From: Prorocentrum cordatum
Taxonomy: Eukaryota; Sar; Dinophyceae; Prorocentrales; Prorocentraceae
DNA: 64,000 nucleotides
Assembly: GCA_963575745.1 (NCBI GenBank)
Contig: CAUYUJ010015294.1
Span: 699,001-763,000, forward strand
Reading direction: 5' to 3'
The translations under genes and the position numbers were made by a program. Numbering within the stretch: position 1 is the first letter of the stretch; the number at the start of each line of letters is the position of its first letter. Under the pieces are notes generated by a model, which saw only the letters and a program-made list of their open reading frames with translations, was not told the DNA's origin and did not search any database. Shown here piece by piece: positions 1-9,740 of the stretch.

Positions 1-430
1 GCGTTTACCTCGTTTTTTATAATGTAAAGTCGATGTCGGAAAAAAGTTGACTTCACCTGTGAAATATCGAGGTTTCCTTAGAGGCAGTAAATTTCCAAGA
101 GCACGATCTGCGTGAGGGGTGGCGAAAAATTGCCTTCGTCCTCACAACGGCAATCCGCCGGCCCCCTTCGACCTCGTAATTTATCGCACAAGAATTCCGC
201 CGGCCCCCTTCAAGTAAAAACCGGGGGGAAGACCATCTAAAAGAGAACCCTGGGCCCAGGCCCTTTCCGGGAAAAATGGCCTTCGTCCTCACAATTGAAA
301 TCCGCCGGCCCCCTTCGACCTCGTAATTTATCGCACAAGAATTCCGCTGGTCCCCTTCAAATCGAAACCGGGGGGTAAACCAACTAAAAGAGAACCCTGG
401 GCTCGAGCCCTTTCCGGGAAAAAACATGAT
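1..430. repeat. Dispersed repeat, copy A, with internal duplication
   Basis: The stretch from about 1 to 285 is closely similar to 10676-10955 in the same orientation. Inside copy A the block that begins near the phrase cttcgtcctcacaa is repeated (about 137-285 and 283-430), each ending with a tract close to ccctttccgggaaaaa. No credible protein frame is present. The two family copies bracket the first copia element and its satellite flanks. The family is not recognised. Confidence 0.8.
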
Positions 431-534
431 CGACCCACGAACCCGGAAAGGAATGTAGAACTGTAACACATGGCAACGTTTTCAAAGACACTTGATTGGG
501 TGACGGGCAAATGCAATACTGAAGGTATCGATCT

Positions 535-1290
535 TGATGTACCCTGCCGAGGGCTGTGCTGTGCTGCGCCGTGCTGAATTGCGATGTGCCATGGCGCGAC
601 TGCGCTCTATAGCGTCGTGGATCGAGTCCTCCTTTGCATCCGAGTTCTGACCGAACTGATCTGGATCTTAAGCTTGAGCTGCCTGAACACATAGTAGCTG
701 CCCCAGAGCTAATGGACAGGGGAACATGCCAGGAGGACGCGCCGCGAAACGTTCCAAGGGATGCGCCAGGCGACGTGCCAGGGGACGTGCCATGGGGTCG
801 CACCGCGGGACTTGCCAAGGGGACGCGCTACGGAACGTGCCAATGGATGTGCCACGGGATGTGCCAGGGGACGCGCCACGCGACGTGCCAGGGGGACTCG
901 CCAAAGGACGCCCCACGGAACGTGCCAAGGAACGTGCCAAGTTGCAATGCTGAGTGTATCGACCTTGATGTACCGTGCCGAAATCAGTGCTGTGCTGCGC
1001 CGTGCTGAATTGCGATGTGCCATGGCGCGATTGTGCTCTATAGCCTCGTGGATCGAGTCCTCCTTTGCATCCGAGTCCTGACCGAACTGATCTGGATCTT
1101 AAGCTCGAGCTGCCTGAACACATAGTAGCTGCCCCAGAGCTAATGGACAGGGGAACATGCCAGGAGGACGCGTCGCAGAACGTCTCAAGGGACGCGCCAA
1201 GCGACGTGCCAAGGGACGTGCCATGGGGACGCACCGCGGGACGTGCCAAGGGGACGCGCTACGGAACGTGCTGGGGACAAGCGTTTCGCT
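535..1290. repeat. Tandem duplication of about 430 bp with GACGTGCCA minisatellite
   Basis: The segment beginning near 540 (gctgtgctgtgctgcgccgtgctgaattgcg) recurs about 430 bp later near 972, followed in both copies by the same non-coding phrase and a cluster of short ACGTGCCA-type repeats. Long open frames over this stretch occur on both strands and are repeat-driven, rich in Arg, Ala and Gly; I do not regard them as genes. Confidence 0.8.
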
Positions 1291-1745
1291 CGAGACATCC
1301 TGTCAAAATCATCTGAATTCCTACGCGCGGGACGCTGCACGCGCGAGACATCCTCGGAATTCCTGCGAGCGGGACGTGAAAACAAGCATTTCGCTTGAGA
1401 CATCCTTTGATTTCTGCCCCCCCCCCCACGAGGCCACCGCTCGAGACATCATCAAATTTTGCAAAACCAGCGTTTCGCTCGAGACATCCTCAACAAATTA
1501 TGAAACAACAAGCGTTTCGCTCGAGACATCCTGTCAAAACCCCAAGAAATCCAAATACCCGCGCGCGGGACGCGGCACGCGCGAGACATCCTTGGAATTC
1601 CTGCGCGAGGGGCGCTTTTCCGTGTCGCGGTCGGCTCTGCAAAACCAGCGTTTCGCTCGAGACATCCTCAAGAAATTCTGAAACCAAGCGTTTCGCTCGA
1701 GACATCCCCAACTCTGCAAAACCAGCGTCTCGCTCGAGACATCCT
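1276..1745. repeat. Cluster of a 20-nt motif centred on CTCGAG
   Basis: The motif GTTTCGCTCGAGACATCC occurs about seven times with small changes (near 1280, 1387, 1469, 1510, 1648, 1687 and 1723) at irregular spacing, sometimes reduced to CGCGAGACATCC. Another copy lies at about 9762, just beyond the right end of the first copia element. The element therefore inserted inside this motif array. Function unknown. Confidence 0.8.
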
Positions 1746-1750
1746 CAACA

Positions 1751-1982
1751 TTTGAACACCGATCTGCTTCCCTGCTGCTATCAGTGTGAGCGCAGCCCCT
1801 TTTGCACCAGCCAGCGCGCCAGCACAGGCTCCACGGATCTCGGGCGCGGGCCGCCGAGAAGCAGTAAAACCTGGGGCCCCAGGCTTGGGCCCACAGTGGT
1901 TGCGGGAGCACGGGAGAGGGGCAGAGGGAGAGCAAAGGAGGAAAGGGATAGGCGGGTTGAGGCGAGCCTGGAAATCTTCACA
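1751..1982 (-). repeat. 3' LTR of element 1
   Basis: 232-bp direct repeat matching 9509-9740 at about 98%. The coding-strand sequence just upstream (about 1983-1995) is only weakly purine-rich, so the polypurine tract is not obvious. Confidence 0.92.
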
Positions 1983-2019
1983 CGCCCTCAAAAGGAGACG
2001 CCGAAAACCGCCTGGCACC

Positions 2020-5000
2020 TCAAACTGCGATGTCCCGCATCTCATTAGCTCTCACGAGTTTGTCCTGCTGCCTCTTCTCCGTCTTCCTCGAGTCGATGGC
2101 GGTCTTGCGGCTGGCACGTTGCATACTCTTCTTCATCTTGATCGCCGCCGCCGCCGGGTCCTGCACCAGACTCCACTTGGCCTCCCGCAGTACTTTGTGG
2201 AGGTAGACCTTGTCCACTCCCAGCTTCGTCAGCACATCTGCTATGTTCTGCGAGCCGTCAATCCACCTGAGGTGGGTGTTCTCGCAGCGTAGTACCTCTC
2301 TGAGCAAGGCACCCTCGATTGCCATTCTCTTGTCCTTGCTCTTCGCCGAGCCCTCCTTCGTGAGGTGGTCGTAGACGGACTTGGCGTCAGTTGCCCAAAA
2401 GCGAGGAAGCCGCTGCACCTCCCCCTGCCAGTTGAGCAAATCCACTGAGACATCCATAGCCTCTCTGAACAGCACTGCCGCCCAGTCGACGGCCTCCACC
2501 GCATCGGCCAGGTGACTGGCCTCCGCCGCCAGGGTAGAGCGGCACACGCGCTGCGTCATGCCACTCTTCCAATCCAGCACTGCCACTGGTGCTTGGTGTC
2601 CGGCCAGGATGCCGTCGGTCGTGAGGAGCACCACGTGGCCGCCACAGCTCTTGTAGCGCTCGATGTCGTCGTGCTCTGGGCCGTTCGCGTGGCCTGCGTC
2701 CACGGCCGCGCCGATCACGGCGCTGGACAGCCTCAGGTTGGCCGGGTAGACCAACGCGACCTCGGCACCCTTCTTGGCCTCAGACACCGCCAGGTTCGCC
2801 TTCACCAGGTCCGCCACGCACGGGGCCGCTCGGGCCCTCTGCAGCTCGCCTGAGAGGAAGGCCAGGTCGAGTCGGCACTGTCGACCTAGCCAGCCGATCT
2901 CACCAGATACCCTCAGCAGCTCCTTCGCCTCGTTCTCGTTCAGGTCCTCCTGCAACTGCTTCCTCCGTCCTGCTGGGATCTTGATCGGCTTGATGGAAGT
3001 TGCGTAGTTCACCATCTTAACCAGAAAACCTCTCGGATCACTTGAAATCTCACGGCCGCGGAAGGTGAAGGGCAGCTCGCTCCACTTCCACTGGAACGTA
3101 CCCAGGACCTTCGGCAAGAGGTCCGACAGCTGCATGTCCTTCATCCTCGCCACCAGCACGTCGTCGACGTGCGAGACCGCGATGCCCTTCAGCTGCCCGT
3201 CCATGCGCCTGTAGAAGAGCGCCGGCTCGAGGCGCGACTGAAGCCAGCCGTCGGACAGCAGAGCGTCACGCAGCGCTAACCAGAATAGCCTTGCTGCCTC
3301 AGCAAAGCCGTAGATGGCCTTGCGGGCTCTCAGCAACTGGCCCGCAGCAAGGCCAGGCAGGCCTCCTCGAGGCTGCTCCAGGTAGACCTCGCGCTGCAGG
3401 TTCTGCCCGTTGAAGTAGGCGTTCTTGACGTCGCCCAGGGAGAGGGTCATGCCCATGGCCGCCGCCAGCGTCAGGAGCAGCGCCTCCGCCAGCCGTGAGG
3501 CAGTGGGAGCGTCTCGCCTGAACATACCCAGCAAGCGGTCGCGAAAGCCCACCACGACCAGGCGGCTCTTCGCGAGCAGCGGCAGAGGGGCACCGGCCTC
3601 ATCATACTTCCCGTCGTTCTTGTCGGTATCCACCCAGCGCATCGGGATGATGATGTTGGCCTTGTCCGCACGGATCGACTCACTCTCATCCGGCGGGATC
3701 GGCTCAGCCGCATCGAAGTCCTGCCAGGATCGCCACTCTGCATCACGGCTGCCACCTCGATCCATGAACATCCGGCGTTGCTCCTCAGGCAAACTGCCGA
3801 GCTTGATCTCCTTCCTACCAGGCTTCTTCGTCAGAAAAGCGTGCTCGAAATCATTCCGCATCAACCCGAAGATGAACTCCTCCTTGCCAATGCCCTCCTG
3901 GACAAAGAAGGCCTCATCCTGCTGGTAAGTCTCAAAGCCGGCCTCCATGAACTCCTCCAGGTCATTGTCCAGCACGAACTTCGCCGAGTCGACAGGCGCT
4001 GAGAGGCTGGATCCTGCAGTCCCCTGTCGGATCGAAACAGGGACGTCGTCCAGCAGGCGCCGTCGCTTGGCCTCCCGCTCGCGGCGCTCCTCAGTCTCCT
4101 CTGCCTCCAGGAGACTCCCAGGACGCCGATGCCGAGAGGCCTCCGGCTCGGGCTCCGTCTGCACCCCGTGGGAGTCAGGGTGCCAGTCATCGTCGCCGTC
4201 ATCTCTCATGATGTCCTGCATCGCTGCGTCGAACTCCATCGCGTCGAAGTCCAGGTCGGGCGGCACGGGCACGTTCTCAGCCCCCACTGCTGGGGCTGGC
4301 GCCGCAGGCGGCTCGGGCGCGGCTGGAGCCGCGCGAGGAGCCTCCGCCGCAGGCGGGGCCTGAGGCGCCTCCGGCTCAGGCGGAGCCGGGGCGGGCTGCG
4401 GCTCCTCCGGCGCCCCTGCCTGCGGCCCGACGTCCATGCCGCTCTCGTCGCCCTGCTCAGCGGGCTCCTGCCCCGCTGCGGCGGGGGGCCTGGGCCGACC
4501 TCGCAGGTCCACGAAGCCGCTGCCGCCACTGACGGGCGCGTCGTGCACCAACTCCTGCTCCTGTGCAATCGATCTCCAGGCGTGGATCTCGTGGCCGGTC
4601 GCTGCAGCCAGGTGCTCCGGGCTCGCGAGCACGGTGAGGCCACGGAAAGCAAGCCATACTCCGTGCCGTCCCTCATGTCCGATCACGCGCGCCAGCCCTC
4701 GCCAGTTGTCTGGATGCTCTGGTCGATGTTTGACTGGCTGCGCTTGGTCGTAGAAAAGTACCCACTGGCCAACAACGAACGGCCCTCTCGTAGGTCGTAT
4801 CTGTCGAAGCTCCGCTCGTCGAAGTCGATCCTCCGTGTCGGTCTGGATGAAAGCCATCCGGCACTGGGTCCTGATCTCCACCTTGCGGGCAAAGCGTGAG
4901 CCCGGCGTAGCAGCTGCCACCTGCTCGCCCACACGCTCCACCTCGGCGTCATCTGCGAGGCTCGCCGGGAGTCGGACATCCCGGCCAAGGACCCAGAGGT

Positions 5001-7860
5001 AGGGGCTGAAACCAGCCCGCCGGGCCAGCGTGTTCTTGGCCCTGTTGCACTCCGTCACTGCCGTCCTCATCTCCTCAAGGCCCGCCACCTGCTTGTCGTG
5101 CACCACCCTCGTGAGCATCGAGTTCCAGATGCCGTCGTGGCGCTCCATCTTGCCGATGTGCCACGGCGAAGCCAGAGCGGCCGAGTCCAGGCGCACGCCC
5201 TCCTGCTCCAGGTAGTCCGCGAACTCGCCCAGGAAGGACCGCGCGCGGTCCACCATGATCGCCTCCTCCGGCTGGCCAGCCCAGGAGACCCAGCAGAGCT
5301 CGTAGAACTTCCTGACCTCCGAGGCCTTGGGGTTCTTGTGAGTGTCCTCCAGCAGGCAAACCACGTGGAAGTTTGTCCCCATACACATGATGCCAAGGAA
5401 CTCCCAGTTGTTGCCGGCGCTGTCGACATTCTCGAAGCAGTCCATCGCGAGCAGCACGTTAAACTCGTCGACCCTCGGAAGCTGACTCGGACGTGGGATG
5501 CTGGGTCGCTGCACTCGCCGGCAGCTCTCGCAAACAAACAACCTGGCTGCCCTCAGCGCCACCGCCGTCGCCTTACCCAGGCGCAACGCCCTGAGCAGCG
5601 CTGGCCGTGAGGGGTGCCCGAGGTTCACGTGCACCCGCTCGATCGCCCTCTTGACGGCCCTCGGCAACAGCTCCCAACGTCGCTGCCTCTCCCGTGAGGC
5701 GTCCCGCTGCTGTGCTGCAGCCGGCCCCTCGGGCAGGTCGCCCCGCTCGTAGCCCGCGAAGTAGAAGACCACCACGTCGTTCTCGAGTAAGTGTCGTGGC
5801 AACCAGCGCCGTCGTGCTTGCAGTGACTGTTGCGACCAGTCCTCAAAGTCCAGCCTGAAGAGCTGGTCGCCCTTGAGCGTAGTGACCATCCTGAGCGGGG
5901 CGTCCGCGGCGTGCAGCTGTGGCTGCGCCGTCTGGAGCCGCTGACCCCCGCGTCTAGCCTTCACCATCTTCAGCGGCTCGCTGATGACTCCTCCCAGCTC
6001 CTCCAGGAAGAGGTCCGAGCCCCAGATGATCGTCTCGATATCCTCGCCCATCTTCTCCAGTAGTCTTCCATGCCAACTCCGGAACGTGTCCAGCTCGGCG
6101 CACAGCTCCACCGTCAGCAGCTCGAACTCGCCGTACTGTGTACGTCGTCCCCGGCGGAAGCCCAGCGGACGTCCGCCAGGAGGCACTCCGCGCTCGCGTC
6201 GAGCAGGCGCCCGGCCGCGCCTGGGCCTCGCGGGAACCTCGGCCGGTGCCTCAGGGGCCTCCGCTGCCGCCTCGGCAGGCGGCGCGTCCTCTCCGAGAGG
6301 CGGGCCCTCCTGGTGTGCCTCCTCTGGCACAGGCTCTCCTCGCGGCGGGGCCCGCGATCGCGGACGCTCGTGCGGGAAAGCATCCTCCACAGGGAAGGCC
6401 GCATCCATGGCCAGCGAGCTGCGGTAGTCGATCTGCGTCTGCTGGAGCACGCCGCGACAGAAGGCCTTCGCGAGGCCCACGGGGTAGGCCGCCGCCTGCT
6501 GCGCCCGATAGCCACCCGAGTTCCTCCCGAGCAGCTGCTGGTGAGCGCCGGGCGGACAGGCACAGCGCTTGCTCAGCTGGTTCGCCACCGCTGCGCTGTT
6601 CGTGAGCCACCCTGTCGGCTTCTTGATCGGCTTGCCCGTGTCCCTGTCGCAGGCTCCGTAGGCACATTGATCTCCACGCACAAAGACAACACCTTCCAAA
6701 TCCCATAAACGTATCAGGATGCCGTCATACTCCCAAGAAAGTGCTGTCAAAGGCTGCTCTATCAAGAAATACCGTCCTCTCGCATGCACACATCGAGATA
6801 CCCGTCGAACGAGCAAAAGATAACGACGAGCACTCCTGCGGACTTCATCCCAGTCTACACCCTTGTTCATGTTGGTCATCAAGGACCACGGATGACAGGG
6901 AAAAGCCAACACTGTGATGTAAGGCCAGTGCAGGTCGAGGATTCGGTAGAGTAAGGCCCGCCCAGGGCCTTTGAGCAAATCGTAGTCGGGAGAGTGGTCC
7001 ACATCCAACGGCTGAGACTGCATCCGTCCGTACTCCTTCGCACCGTAGCGCGTCAGGATGTGCTCCCCACCGAACGGCTCGAACACCACCGTGGTCTGGA
7101 AGTCGGCAGTCACGAAACGCTCCGCCTCGAACCTTGGTCGAAGCAGCACTTCCCGTAGTCGACGATCCTCTCCACGAAGCCCACGCCAGGCGGACTCGAG
7201 CTTCTTCCGAGTCGTCTTGGAGAGGATCCCTGTCGCGTCGGTGGCCAGCACACCGCGATCCTTCGACAGGAAAGCGTGGCCGACCTCCTCTTCGACTCGG
7301 ATCTCCTCGCCGTCGGACTCCTCGAAGGCCGACTCCTTCTGTGACTGCGCGTAGAAGAACTCCGAGTCCCTATTCGTCGAGATCGCCGTCGCTGATCTCG
7401 AACTCGGAGCTGCTGCCGATCGGTGACCATCATCGTCTCCCCAATCGTCAAGCCGTACTGCCAGGTGACCGCCCACCTTGATCAGCTGCACGTCCACGGC
7501 GAGCGTCTGCAGCTCCATCCGCATCTCCCTCAGGTGGAGCACGGCACCCAGCGCCTCCTGCGACGCCAGACTGACCAAGAGCGGGGTGTCGCAGTCGTCC
7601 ATCTCCGCGCTGAAGATCACCCCGCGGCGGCCGCCAAGGGCGACCGGGATCTCGACCACGCGCCCCTCCTGCTTCTTGCCGAAGGCCGAGGAGAAGCTCC
7701 TCACGCGGTCCGTCATCTTGATCTCGAGGCCACGGGGATGCAGGCACCTCCTCTCGAACAGCTCCCGCCAGTGCTTGCCGTGCATGCATCTTGTGCAACC
7801 GGTGTCGATGAGCGCCACTGGTACGTCAGACGTGTCACTGTCTTCACTCACCATAAGCAC
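2020..7860 (-). CDS. Copia Pol polyprotein with methyltransferase-like insert
   Basis: An unbroken frame of 1946 codons. Aspartic protease: LIDTGC with DTG at residues 19-21. Residues about 257-475 form a block like the cytosine-5 DNA methyltransferase fold, with FPCHPWS (320-326) in the place of motif IV and EQP (368-370) in the place of motif VI. A Pro/Ala-rich linker follows. Integrase has an HHCC finger (H744, H749, C777, C780) and a D807/D871/E906 triad, then an SH3-like tail near 1030-1090. After a second acidic linker, the RT has GDVKNAYFNG (D1477) and HVDDVLV (D1566, D1567). RNase H has D1721, E1780 and D1825. The frame is the same as gag and stays open back to the gag UGA, so Pol is probably made by readthrough; the AUG at 7860 is then only the first Met after the stop. 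It looks functional. Confidence 0.92.
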   Translation of the reverse strand: MLMVSEDSDTSDVPVALIDTGCTRCMHGKHWRELFERRCLHPRGLEIKMTDRVRSFSSAFGKKQEGRVVEIPVALGGRRGVIFSAEMDDCDTPLLVSLASQEALGAVLHLREMRMELQTLAVDVQLIKVGGHLAVRLDDWGDDDGHRSAAAPSSRSATAISTNRDSEFFYAQSQKESAFEESDGEEIRVEEEVGHAFLSKDRGVLATDATGILSKTTRKKLESAWRGLRGEDRRLREVLLRPRFEAERFVTADFQTTVVFEPFGGEHILTRYGAKEYGRMQSQPLDVDHSPDYDLLKGPGRALLYRILDLHWPYITVLAFPCHPWSLMTNMNKGVDWDEVRRSARRYLLLVRRVSRCVHARGRYFLIEQPLTALSWEYDGILIRLWDLEGVVFVRGDQCAYGACDRDTGKPIKKPTGWLTNSAAVANQLSKRCACPPGAHQQLLGRNSGGYRAQQAAAYPVGLAKAFCRGVLQQTQIDYRSSLAMDAAFPVEDAFPHERPRSRAPPRGEPVPEEAHQEGPPLGEDAPPAEAAAEAPEAPAEVPARPRRGRAPARRERGVPPGGRPLGFRRGRRTQYGEFELLTVELCAELDTFRSWHGRLLEKMGEDIETIIWGSDLFLEELGGVISEPLKMVKARRGGQRLQTAQPQLHAADAPLRMVTTLKGDQLFRLDFEDWSQQSLQARRRWLPRHLLENDVVVFYFAGYERGDLPEGPAAAQQRDASRERQRRWELLPRAVKRAIERVHVNLGHPSRPALLRALRLGKATAVALRAARLFVCESCRRVQRPSIPRPSQLPRVDEFNVLLAMDCFENVDSAGNNWEFLGIMCMGTNFHVVCLLEDTHKNPKASEVRKFYELCWVSWAGQPEEAIMVDRARSFLGEFADYLEQEGVRLDSAALASPWHIGKMERHDGIWNSMLTRVVHDKQVAGLEEMRTAVTECNRAKNTLARRAGFSPYLWVLGRDVRLPASLADDAEVERVGEQVAAATPGSRFARKVEIRTQCRMAFIQTDTEDRLRRAELRQIRPTRGPFVVGQWVLFYDQAQPVKHRPEHPDNWRGLARVIGHEGRHGVWLAFRGLTVLASPEHLAAATGHEIHAWRSIAQEQELVHDAPVSGGSGFVDLRGRPRPPAAAGQEPAEQGDESGMDVGPQAGAPEEPQPAPAPPEPEAPQAPPAAEAPRAAPAAPEPPAAPAPAVGAENVPVPPDLDFDAMEFDAAMQDIMRDDGDDDWHPDSHGVQTEPEPEASRHRRPGSLLEAEETEERREREAKRRRLLDDVPVSIRQGTAGSSLSAPVDSAKFVLDNDLEEFMEAGFETYQQDEAFFVQEGIGKEEFIFGLMRNDFEHAFLTKKPGRKEIKLGSLPEEQRRMFMDRGGSRDAEWRSWQDFDAAEPIPPDESESIRADKANIIIPMRWVDTDKNDGKYDEAGAPLPLLAKSRLVVVGFRDRLLGMFRRDAPTASRLAEALLLTLAAAMGMTLSLGDVKNAYFNGQNLQREVYLEQPRGGLPGLAAGQLLRARKAIYGFAEAARLFWLALRDALLSDGWLQSRLEPALFYRRMDGQLKGIAVSHVDDVLVARMKDMQLSDLLPKVLGTFQWKWSELPFTFRGREISSDPRGFLVKMVNYATSIKPIKIPAGRRKQLQEDLNENEAKELLRVSGEIGWLGRQCRLDLAFLSGELQRARAAPCVADLVKANLAVSEAKKGAEVALVYPANLRLSSAVIGAAVDAGHANGPEHDDIERYKSCGGHVVLLTTDGILAGHQAPVAVLDWKSGMTQRVCRSTLAAEASHLADAVEAVDWAAVLFREAMDVSVDLLNWQGEVQRLPRFWATDAKSVYDHLTKEGSAKSKDKRMAIEGALLREVLRCENTHLRWIDGSQNIADVLTKLGVDKVYLHKVLREAKWSLVQDPAAAAIKMKKSMQRASRKTAIDSRKTEKRQQDKLVRANEMRDIAV

Positions 7861-7888
7861 TATCTCCAGAACTCCTTCCCCGGGTACT

Positions 7889-7944
7889 GGGCGCTCGTGG
7901 CGCCCGTGAGGGGCCCCTCTGGGCCCCGGTGTGGAGTGTGCTCA
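7889..7944 (-). promoter_or_regulatory. Candidate stop-codon readthrough signal between gag and pol
   Basis: On the coding strand gag ends at UGA (7944-7942), and the same frame continues without a stop into pol. Fourteen bases after the UGA comes a perfect 7-bp GC stem, GGGGCCC-AGAG-GGGCCCC (7927-7910), then a second 6-bp stem, GGGCGC-CACGA-GCGCCC (7905-7889). A stop codon followed by a stable 3' structure is the layout of known retroviral gag-pol readthrough signals. Seen: the UGA, the open frame and both stems. Inferred: that they direct readthrough. A single nonsense mutation in this copy is the alternative. Confidence 0.6.
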
Positions 7945-9471
7945 GGCCGAAGACGGCGGTGGCCGCGCCTCGCGCAGCCTCTGCTCGCCCTCGTTGTAGT
8001 TCAGCGTGCCCTTGCAGCTCGGGAACTGGCTGCAGCCGAAGAACCAGCCGCCCGTCCGATGGTTCTGGCGAGCTACCAGAGCCTTGGAGCACTTCGGGCA
8101 TGGCAACACCTCGTCGTCCTTCATCGTCGGGAGAGTCGTGCTGAGGCCGTCGCTGACCACGCTCGCACTGTCGCCGATGTCGCTGCCCACGAGCTTGAAG
8201 GAGCCGATGTCGGAGCCGCGGTCCGAGCTGACGAAGAAGGCCGAGTCGTACTCGACGTCGTCCAGCACGAAGAGTGTCGCATCTCTCCGCTTCTTGGCAC
8301 TGGTGCTGCTCGTCGGGCGTGGGCTGCTGCCCGAGGCCGAAGGACTGCTCCAGGCCGGGCGACCCAACGCCGCTGCTCGACCACGTGGATCAGCTCGACT
8401 CTTAGGCTTCGCCGACGGCTTCGGCCTCTTCGGACCCATGGGGCACTCTGGGTCCCCGGCCCAGTGGCCGATCTTGCCGCACGCCCCGCAGTGCGTGCGC
8501 TGCTTGTCCTTCGCGATCTCCGCCTCGCGCTCCTCGAACGTCAACGTGCCCTCTGCCTTGAAGAAGCCGCGCTTCCTCTGGAGGTCCCGGACCTTGGCCC
8601 GGGCAGTGTCGTATGCGGCGTACGCGTTGTTGATGGCCTCGTCCTGACTCGCCCCGGCGTCACTGGCGATGTCATCCTCGGCCTCGCCATCCTCGTAGGC
8701 CTCGTAGACCTCGTCATCGTAGTCCTCGTCCTGCTCGTCCTCCTCGTCGTCCAGGTCGTCCGCCTCGGTGTAGTACACCCTCGTCTGCTTCTTGGACTTG
8801 TCCTTGCCGCCTTTGCCTCCGCCCTTCGAGCGTCCGTGAGGATGAGGCTGTGGCAGCCGGGAGGTCTTCTCCTGCAGGTGGAGGTCGTGGTAGTTCGTCT
8901 TCAGTGTGTTCTCGAAGGCCTTTGTCTCGTACTTATTGTCCGCCACCATCGTGACCAGCCTCTTCTGGTCGTCCGTCAGCATCGCCCCCTCGAGGAGGAA
9001 GTAGGCGTAGAGGTCGTCGCTGAGCTTCGTCCCGGTGTCCAGCTCCGTCAGCTCCTTGTACTTGTTGTGGAACGTCCTCAGGTACTCGACGATCTCCTGG
9101 CCACGACGACGGCGGGACCTCTTGAAGAAATCATCGAACTTCTGCTGCTTGCGCACCACCGCTACTTTGTCTAAGCCATCGAGAGCCTCGATGATCTTCT
9201 GGTGCGAGCCGTCCTGGGTGAGCGACGCCATGTCGTCCAGCAGGGGCTCCACCGCCTTCCATGCGCGGCCAGTGAGGCCTCGCGTCAAGCGCAAGCCCAA
9301 GTTCGCCCTCTTCTCCTTGCCAGCCTCTGTCGAGCTCGACTGGGTGCTGTACTCAATCATCACTCTCATGCGGTATTCTCGTAGAAGAGCTATGTTCTCG
9401 CCGTCCCAGTGCGGGATGCCCTCCTTGTCGACAAAGAGCTCCTCTGCGGACTCGTCTGTCGAGCGGGCCAT
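7942..9471 (-). CDS. Gag with zinc knuckle and zinc-ribbon C terminus
   Basis: 509 codons from the AUG at 9471. The open frame extends upstream into the LTR by chance, so I chose the first Met after the primer-binding site, which begins MARSTDESAEEL. The N-terminal half is helical and resembles the UBN2-type Gag of copia elements. A CCHC knuckle (CGACGKIGHWAGDPEC) lies near residue 330, after an Asp/Glu-rich stretch. Near residues 455-495 is a four-Cys ribbon (CPKC then CSQFPSCKG) of the topoisomerase C-terminal type, which is unusual for Gag. Role: capsid and RNA packaging in the cytoplasm. It ends with UGA and leads in frame to pol. Confidence 0.85.
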   Translation of the reverse strand: MARSTDESAEELFVDKEGIPHWDGENIALLREYRMRVMIEYSTQSSSTEAGKEKRANLGLRLTRGLTGRAWKAVEPLLDDMASLTQDGSHQKIIEALDGLDKVAVVRKQQKFDDFFKRSRRRRGQEIVEYLRTFHNKYKELTELDTGTKLSDDLYAYFLLEGAMLTDDQKRLVTMVADNKYETKAFENTLKTNYHDLHLQEKTSRLPQPHPHGRSKGGGKGGKDKSKKQTRVYYTEADDLDDEEDEQDEDYDDEVYEAYEDGEAEDDIASDAGASQDEAINNAYAAYDTARAKVRDLQRKRGFFKAEGTLTFEEREAEIAKDKQRTHCGACGKIGHWAGDPECPMGPKRPKPSAKPKSRADPRGRAAALGRPAWSSPSASGSSPRPTSSTSAKKRRDATLFVLDDVEYDSAFFVSSDRGSDIGSFKLVGSDIGDSASVVSDGLSTTLPTMKDDEVLPCPKCSKALVARQNHRTGGWFFGCSQFPSCKGTLNYNEGEQRLREARPPPSSA

Positions 9472-9484
9472 TCTTGCCGCCGTA

Positions 9485-9507
9485 GATCGAAACCTGCTCC
9501 GCGACCA
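9485..9507 (-). other. Primer-binding site of element 1, complementary to an initiator-Met-like tRNA
   Basis: The plus strand here reads like the 3' end of a tRNA: a T-loop ATCGAAA typical of eukaryotic initiator tRNA-Met, then the acceptor strand and CCA (CTGCTCCGCGACCA). It stops one base from the LTR. Element 2 has TGCTCCGCTACCA in the same role, one base different, so both probably use the same tRNA primer. Confidence 0.75.
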
Positions 9508-9508
9508 G

Positions 9509-9740
9509 TTTGAACACCGATCTGCTTCCCTGCTGCTATCAGTGTGGGCGCACCCCCTTTTGCACCAGCCAGCGCGCCAGCACAGGCTCCACGATCTCGG
9601 GCGCGGGCCGCCCGAGAAGCAGTAAAACCTGGGGCCCCAGGCTTGGGCCCACAGTGGTTGCGGGAGCACGGGAGAGGGGCAGAGGGAGAGCAAAGGAGGA
9701 AAGGGATAGGCGGGTTGAGGCGAGCCTGGAAATCTTCACA
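9509..9740 (-). repeat. 5' LTR of element 1
   Basis: 232-bp direct repeat of 1751-1982, followed outside by the CAACA duplication (9741-9745). Confidence 0.92.

Larger units (their letters stand above)
1751..9740 (-). mobile_element. Complete Ty1/copia LTR retrotransposon (element 1)
   Basis: Two direct repeats of 232 bp bound the element, and the 5-bp sequence CAACA stands immediately outside both (1746-1750 and 9741-9745), which is a target-site duplication. On the coding strand the LTR begins TGTGAAG and ends GTTCAAA. The LTRs differ by about two substitutions and two single-base indels, so insertion is recent. Order on the minus strand is LTR, primer-binding site, gag, in-frame UGA, pol (protease, methyltransferase-like block, integrase, RT, RNase H), LTR. 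Integrase ahead of RT is the copia order. Removing the element and one CAACA restores a continuous motif-array sequence. Confidence 0.95.

Noticed and set aside
668-1249. Overlapping long frames on both strands over the 430-bp tandem duplication
   Set aside because: They follow the repeat unit, are present on both strands and are low-complexity; there is no conserved motif.
9481-9507. A tRNA gene, because the sequence looks like a T-arm and acceptor end
   Set aside because: Only the 3' 23 bases are tRNA-like and they abut the LTR, so it is a primer-binding site.
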